DNA of 64,000 nucleotides from Clostridia bacterium (GTDB taxonomy: Bacteria; Bacillota; Clostridia; Lachnospirales; Anaerotignaceae), in NCBI GenBank assembly GCA_022651385.1, contig JALCQR010000009.1, positions 78,120 through 142,119 of the forward strand. Direction: 5' to 3'. The translations under genes and the position numbers were made by a program. This document shows, piece after piece, positions 59,872 through 64,000 of this stretch. The notes under the pieces are model-generated. The model was not told where the DNA came from and searched no databases. It saw only the letters and a list, made by a program, of their open reading frames with translations. Each line of letters begins with the position of its first letter. The stretch's first letter is position 1.

Positions 59872-61701
59872 TTGAAACAAAAAACAGGATTAATAATTCT
59901 GGCAGCGATGATTTTTGCTGTGCAAAGTCTGTGTGTTCCTGTGTTTGCCGATGAAAACAAATTGCTCGAGCAAACAAACAAAACAGTTGATAGCGCTTTC
60001 GATGGATATAACGGAAACGAGATACTGGTTATGTATAAGGACGGCAGTGTTAAAACTGAAGGCTTCAGTAGCAAAAATGAGATGCAGGCGGAAATTAAAA
60101 AGCTTTCAAATGATAAAAATGTTGATATAATACAGCCAAATTATTCTTATAAGGATACGGCAGTGTCAGTTGATGATAAGCTTTATCCAAAACAATGGGC
60201 ACTTTATAATGACGGAACATTTAAAATTGAGAGCAAAAAAAACGATTACCCTGTCTATAATGATCCTTTTGGTGTTCCATCTATGCCGGGAGAGTGGCGT
60301 ACGCATCCAGATGATGATTTTGTAATGCCATGGAGTTCAGAAAGTTCGGCATCGGACATTACGTCAGTTAAAGGTATAGATATCAATGCTCAAAAGGCGT
60401 GGAATGAGTATACTGACGGAAAACAAGTTGTGATTGCTGTTATAGATACGGGAGTTAACTATAACCATGAAGACTTGGGAAGCAATATACTTTGGACAAA
60501 CAGTGACGAAAAAGCCGACGGAATAGACGATGACAATAACGGATATATTGACGATGTGCATGGCTGGAATTTTTATGACAACAACAATGAAATAGATACA
60601 GGTACTGATGATTCTCATGGCACACATTGTGCCGGTACAATTATGGCAGACAGCAATAATTCTATAGGCATTGCGGGTATTGCGTCAAATGCAGATGTAA
60701 AAATAATGCCGCTTAAAGCCCTTGGCGGAAAAGACGGAACAGGTACTACCGAGTCGGTAATAAAAGCAATTAAATATGCCGAAAGCAACGGTGCCACAAT
60801 TTGCAATTTAAGTCTTGGCTCAAGCTATGATGACAAAGCACTTTATAAAACAATTGCCGAAAGCAATATGCTTTTTGTTATTGCAGCAGGGAACGGAAAC
60901 GACAATTCCGGTTATGGTGTAAACAATGATAAAAGACCAACATTTCCGGCTTCGTATGCTCTTGACAATATAATATCGGTAGCTGATATTCAGCCTGACG
61001 GAACACTTAACTCAACTTCAAATTACGGCTTTGTATCGGTTGATTTGGCTGCTCCGGGTACATATATTTTAAGCACCACGCCTGATGACAGCTACAGCTA
61101 TATGACGGGAACATCTATGGCTGCGCCTATGGTATCGGCTGTATGCGCCATGGCAAGCTCGAAATATGAAAATGCAACGCTTAAAGATGTGAAAAATATT
61201 GTGCTTAACAGTGTTCAAAAGCTAAGCGGCTTAAATGGCAAGGTTCTTACCGGAGGAATGCTTGACGCCGGAGCCGCTCTTGATTATGATACTTCAACAC
61301 TTTCTCATGACGAATGGACAAAGCCTGACAACCTTTCAGACTATGAAGACGACAGCACATCCGAAAGCTATATAGGTAAAGGACCTAAAATAAACTTTTC
61401 AGTATTAGACACTATACTTTACTTAAATGTTAATGACGATGATTACAAAGTAGATTCCGTAAGATATTCATCGGGAATGCACAATGCATCGGATTTTGCC
61501 AACGGAACAAGAGGAAACAAAGTAAATCTTGACAGCAATGGGGATGCGTCGTTTAACATATTGCAGGGCGGTACATACACGTTTTACGCTATTGACAGCG
61601 GCGGATATGAAACAGTATCAGTTATAAATCTTTCTTTAAACAATAATAACGGTGATGATTTCTTTGACGGCGGAAGTTTTGGATTTTATTCTGGGTATTA
61701 A
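59872..61701 (+). CDS. Secreted subtilisin-like serine protease (S8)
   Basis: About 609 aa with a signal peptide (1-26, ending FADENK) and an inhibitor-like propeptide (30-100, VMYKDGSVKTEGF). The S8 catalytic triad is Asp192 in AVIDTG, His249 in DDSHGTHCAG and Ser415 in TGTSMAAP; the oxyanion Asn is in AAGNGND. A C-terminal beta-rich module (about 500-600) ends GFYSGY. TTG 59872 is chosen from GGTGGTG 7 bases upstream; GTG 59860 is an alternative. It is probably released or wall-bound. Confidence 0.92.
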   Translation: MKQKTGLIILAAMIFAVQSLCVPVFADENKLLEQTNKTVDSAFDGYNGNEILVMYKDGSVKTEGFSSKNEMQAEIKKLSNDKNVDIIQPNYSYKDTAVSVDDKLYPKQWALYNDGTFKIESKKNDYPVYNDPFGVPSMPGEWRTHPDDDFVMPWSSESSASDITSVKGIDINAQKAWNEYTDGKQVVIAVIDTGVNYNHEDLGSNILWTNSDEKADGIDDDNNGYIDDVHGWNFYDNNNEIDTGTDDSHGTHCAGTIMADSNNSIGIAGIASNADVKIMPLKALGGKDGTGTTESVIKAIKYAESNGATICNLSLGSSYDDKALYKTIAESNMLFVIAAGNGNDNSGYGVNNDKRPTFPASYALDNIISVADIQPDGTLNSTSNYGFVSVDLAAPGTYILSTTPDDSYSYMTGTSMAAPMVSAVCAMASSKYENATLKDVKNIVLNSVQKLSGLNGKVLTGGMLDAGAALDYDTSTLSHDEWTKPDNLSDYEDDSTSESYIGKGPKINFSVLDTILYLNVNDDDYKVDSVRYSSGMHNASDFANGTRGNKVNLDSNGDASFNILQGGTYTFYAIDSGGYETVSVINLSLNNNNGDDFFDGGSFGFYSGY

Positions 61702-61742
61702 GCGTATAAAACAGCAGGTAATTTTGTTTGAGGAACAATAAA

Positions 61743-61940
61743 ATGAACATTCAGGAAGAAGCTTTAAAGCTGCACGAGCTTAAAAGGGGAAAAATTTATC
61801 AGAAAATTATATAATAGTTCCGGCTTTTATGGACGATGTGGGAAAAACTGTCAGATGCGGTATATAAAGCTGCCAAAGAAAACAATATGAATTTAAAAAA
61901 TTTATATAAAAAACCCGACATTTCAAAGATATATCTCTGA
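61743..61940 (+). pseudogene. Malic enzyme remnant
   Basis: The plus strand starts MNIQEEALKLHELKRGKI, the N-terminus of NAD(P)-malic enzymes, then stops. A second stretch in another frame reads KLSDAVYKAAKENNMNLKN and PDISKIYL before a stop, as in the C-terminus. The middle of the gene is gone. It lies between the protease and the convergent MerR gene. Confidence 0.6.
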
Positions 61941-61957
61941 AAAAAGCCGGGTTTAAT
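61911..61957. terminator. Possible bidirectional terminator
   Basis: AAACCCG and CGGGTTT arms lie about 30 bases apart, followed by AATTTTTG. It overlaps the end of the malic enzyme remnant and faces the 3' end of the MerR gene. Confidence 0.4.
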
Positions 61958-61970
61958 TTTTGCCGTTAAA

Positions 61971-62774
61971 TTATTTAGGTATCAACATCTGTATTTCGTA
62001 GACGCACCTTGAATACTCATATAGGTTGTCCTCAAACTCATTGGCAAGAACTATAGGAGGTTTTCTTTTGCCGCTGAAAAACAGCTTTGCAAAATATGGA
62101 TTCCAAGTCTCGCTTAATATTCTCGCTTTAAAACAGAGATAATCGCCTTCAGGTATCTCAAGTATATAATCAGAATTGAAATCAGGTGATTCTTTTATAA
62201 ACATTCCGAGATATTTTCTATTGAGTTTGCCGTTAATCAAATCTTCATAATCAAGGATAATGGAAAACTGACGTACATACTTTAAATTTTTGAATTTTGG
62301 ACTGTTCCTTATTTTATGCAGTGTAAGATGACATTCCTGATTTGTGTGTTCGTCATCATATTTTACAGCCACAATATGCCTTTTTTGGATGTGCAGACTG
62401 TAGAAATTATCATTTATGTTGTCTTCATTTACATAAGTGAAATAATTTCGATACCATTCAATGCTGTCTATAGTATCATAAAGCGAACTGATTTTATCAA
62501 GACATTCTTGTTTATGCTTATCAAGAAGGGACACAAGAAGCCCAATATCATTGTTATGTATTACTTTTTTAATCTCATCGAGTGAAAGCCCAAATTTTTG
62601 AAGATATTTTATTCTGTCGATGAAATGCAACTGGTTTACGTTGTAATAGCGGTAACCTGTAGACGGATTAATATATGAAGGCTGTAAAAGGTCGATACTG
62701 CTATAGTATCTGAGAGTTTGAATGGAAACTCCCATAATCTTTGCAACTTCACCTATTGAATAAAGTTCTCTCAT
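61971..62774 (-). CDS. MerR-family transcriptional regulator with effector domain
   Basis: About 267 aa. The N-terminal 70 residues are a MerR helix-turn-helix and wing (YSIGEVAKIMGVSIQTLRYY, then STGYRYYNVNQLHFIDRI), then a coiled helix and a GyrI/BltR-like C-terminal effector domain (about 120-267). ATG 62774 sits 6 bases after GGAGG; ATG 62777 is directly adjacent. The target genes are unknown. Confidence 0.85.
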   Translation of the reverse strand: MRELYSIGEVAKIMGVSIQTLRYYSSIDLLQPSYINPSTGYRYYNVNQLHFIDRIKYLQKFGLSLDEIKKVIHNNDIGLLVSLLDKHKQECLDKISSLYDTIDSIEWYRNYFTYVNEDNINDNFYSLHIQKRHIVAVKYDDEHTNQECHLTLHKIRNSPKFKNLKYVRQFSIILDYEDLINGKLNRKYLGMFIKESPDFNSDYILEIPEGDYLCFKARILSETWNPYFAKLFFSGKRKPPIVLANEFEDNLYEYSRCVYEIQMLIPK

Positions 62775-62950
62775 CATTTACCTCCGGTTTCCAACTAATC
62801 AATATACTACAATTTTATTATACAACTTTTTATGAATTTTACAAATTTTTTTAACAGCTAAGTTGATTTGTATTAAATACTAATATAAATGAAAACCAAG
62901 AAAATTATTATAAGTGCAAATTGCCGTATTTTTAATTTGATAAATTATTT

Positions 62951-63613
62951 TCATTCTATTATCAGCTTCTCGATATTTTTGGCTCCTGCATATTTTTTTA
63001 AATATTCTGCTGCCTTATCAAGAAGTGACGATAGATTTTCATCATCGGAAAACGAATAAATAAGTGTAATTATGTTTTTGCTGTTAAGGCCAATCATTGC
63101 TTTTTCACTGTCACTTGTAGGACTGCCGAAAGGACCTTCGTCATCGCACAAAACAGGAAGATTTTCTATGTTTACACTGTCTTTGCCAATGCCTTTATAG
63201 CTTTCCCCGGCTTTACCTATATTAAGTGTTATATCGCCATTTACACAGTCAATGTCATAAGAGCCTGCCGAAAATCCACTTTCAACTGAAATAAGGTTGT
63301 TTGTATCAACAACAGTATTAATTTTATAAAGTTCTTTTCCCTGTTTTATTCTGCGGATAAGTGCTTCTGACGAAACTCTATATCTTCCTGGATCTTTGCC
63401 AAAAGCTTTATATGCTTTTCGTGAGGAAGCTACATTTTTAAACTCGGTGACTTTTTGGATTTCAAGCTTTTTATTTATTTGAGGTATTATTGTTTCATCC
63501 ATGTATTCCCAAAGCTCAGGGGATGTTTCTTTAACGTCTGCTGTGTATTTAAGCACGGCAAGCTTTGTCTGTGGTACTTTTTCTTTAATTTCATTGCTGA
63601 TTTTTATTTTCAT
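62951..63613 (-). CDS. B3/B4 (tRNA-binding) domain protein
   Basis: About 220 aa with the B3/B4 domain of phenylalanyl-tRNA synthetase beta subunits: VASSRKAYKAFGKDPGRYR and SEALIRRIKQGKELYKINTV and VVDTNNLISVESGFSAGSYD. Stand-alone members probably edit mischarged tRNA or D-amino acids. ATG 63613 follows AAGGAGG by 6 bases. Confidence 0.82.
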   Translation of the reverse strand: MKIKISNEIKEKVPQTKLAVLKYTADVKETSPELWEYMDETIIPQINKKLEIQKVTEFKNVASSRKAYKAFGKDPGRYRVSSEALIRRIKQGKELYKINTVVDTNNLISVESGFSAGSYDIDCVNGDITLNIGKAGESYKGIGKDSVNIENLPVLCDDEGPFGSPTSDSEKAMIGLNSKNIITLIYSFSDDENLSSLLDKAAEYLKKYAGAKNIEKLIIE

Positions 63614-63644
63614 TTTCATCCTCCTTATGTTCTTTATTAATTAT

Positions 63645-63681
63645 ACAAAAAAGTAATGCCACCTGTAAAGGGCGGCATTAC
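63645..63681 (-). terminator. Terminator of the PLP enzyme gene (minus strand)
   Basis: GTAATGCC (63653-63660) pairs with GGCATTAC (63674-63681); on the minus strand the stem is followed by TTTTTTG. It ends the PLP enzyme gene starting to the right of the window. Confidence 0.85.
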
Positions 63682-63722
63682 ATATTAAGGAACGGCTTAT
63701 CCATCCAGTATGCAATGACTTA

Positions 63723-64000
63723 TCAGTCAAGAACTGCAAGAGCCTGTTTGAAGTCTGCAATAAGATCGTCTGGATTTTCGATACCTACAGAAATTCTGAA
63801 CATACCAGGAGTTATGCCCATTTTTCTTCTGTCTGCATCCGGCATATGGCTGTGTGATGATGTTACTGGGTGGTTAAGAGTTGTTCTGAGACCGCCGAGT
63901 GTTGTTGCATAGTGTGCATACTGAAGTTTAAGCATGAATTTATCAATCTTTGCTTCGTCTTCCGTATTAAGTATTATGCTCATCATACCTGTCATTGCTT
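63723..64000 (-). CDS. Cys/Met metabolism PLP-dependent enzyme, C-terminal part
   Basis: The window ends inside this gene; the 5' part is missing. The visible 92 residues end GMFRISVGIENPDDLIADFK and contain TLGGLRTTLNHPVTSSHSH and PDADRRKMGI. This is the C-terminal domain of the cystathionine gamma-synthase/methionine gamma-lyase family. The exact reaction cannot be decided from this end. Confidence 0.88.
   Translation of the reverse strand, partial: AMTGMMSIILNTEDEAKIDKFMLKLQYAHYATTLGGLRTTLNHPVTSSHSHMPDADRRKMGITPGMFRISVGIENPDDLIADFKQALAVLD

Noticed and set aside
1..64000. CRISPR arrays, tRNA or rRNA genes
   Set aside because: No regularly spaced direct repeats, cloverleaf or rRNA signatures were found by eye. 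A tRNAscan or CRISPR finder run would be decisive.

Overview
The window looks like a chromosome segment of a low-GC, spore-forming Clostridia species, probably from the Lachnospirales/Clostridium side. The basis is AT-rich core genes with AGGAGG-type ribosome binding sites and TTG/GTG starts, an SLH surface protein, small spore-type proteins, a truncated cortex-type polysaccharide deacetylase and a cobalamin-controlled CbiMNQO transporter. The genus is inferred, not proven. No rRNA, tRNA or CRISPR array was seen.

Layout. (1) 1-9.5 kb: a complete Tad/Flp type IV pilus operon (prepilin peptidase, Flp pilin, TadE, RcpC/CpaB, TadZ, TadA, TadB, TadC, a DUF192 protein, a coiled-coil protein and a TadG-like protein). 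It is headed by a c-di-GMP-I riboswitch and a perfect 15-bp terminator stem. (2) 9.55-20.6 kb: a visibly G/C-richer exopolysaccharide operon: a nucleotide-sugar dehydrogenase, a membrane protein with four NodB-like units of which three are degenerate, a PilZ plus hyaluronan-synthase-like glycosyltransferase, a degenerate deacetylase and a GH18 lipoprotein. Decayed IS256, IS110 and tyrosine-integrase remnants flank it. (3) 20.6-32.2 kb: a second G/C-rich accessory block. It holds flavodoxin-type reductases, an alpha/beta hydrolase, a carboxymuconolactone-decarboxylase-like protein, a cupin, a DUF3737 protein and a cyclophilin-like lipoprotein. A two-component system follows, whose candidate 11-bp-period operator recurs upstream of an epimerase and small membrane proteins. 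A MerR gene at its left end is broken, but its promoter survives.

(4) 32.4-44.3 kb: AT-rich again. Two divergent pairs of tiny genes bracket a GntR-controlled ABC sugar uptake operon (with a fused ATPase-permease, an amidohydrolase and an iron-type alcohol dehydrogenase) and a GGDEF / HD-GYP pair for c-di-GMP turnover. (5) 44.4-46.0 kb: an orphan phage-tail/lysis cassette in PBSX order (xkdV-xkdW-xkdX-xhlA-like). (6) 46.1-51.7 kb: a TetR regulator divergent from a 1587-aa SLH surface protein with three beta-helix-type repeats; a likely TetR operator overlaps the promoter. (7) 51.8-54.6 kb: a small XRE regulator, the 3' part of a spore-type polysaccharide deacetylase cut off beside a large serine recombinase, and a HAD phosphatase. 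(8) 54.8-64 kb: cobalamin riboswitch and cbiMNQO, an esterase, a hypothetical protein, a NUDIX hydrolase, a secreted subtilase, a malic enzyme remnant, a MerR regulator, a B3/B4-domain protein and the 3' end of a Cys/Met PLP enzyme.

How it fits together. Cyclic di-GMP is the linking theme: a riboswitch on the pilus operon, a PilZ domain on the polysaccharide synthase, and a diguanylate cyclase beside a phosphodiesterase in the same window. Together with the regulated surface protein this suggests a switch between sessile and motile life. The most unusual items are the four-unit NodB protein in a PilZ-synthase operon and the recombinase-interrupted deacetylase, which resembles a sporulation-type intervening element.
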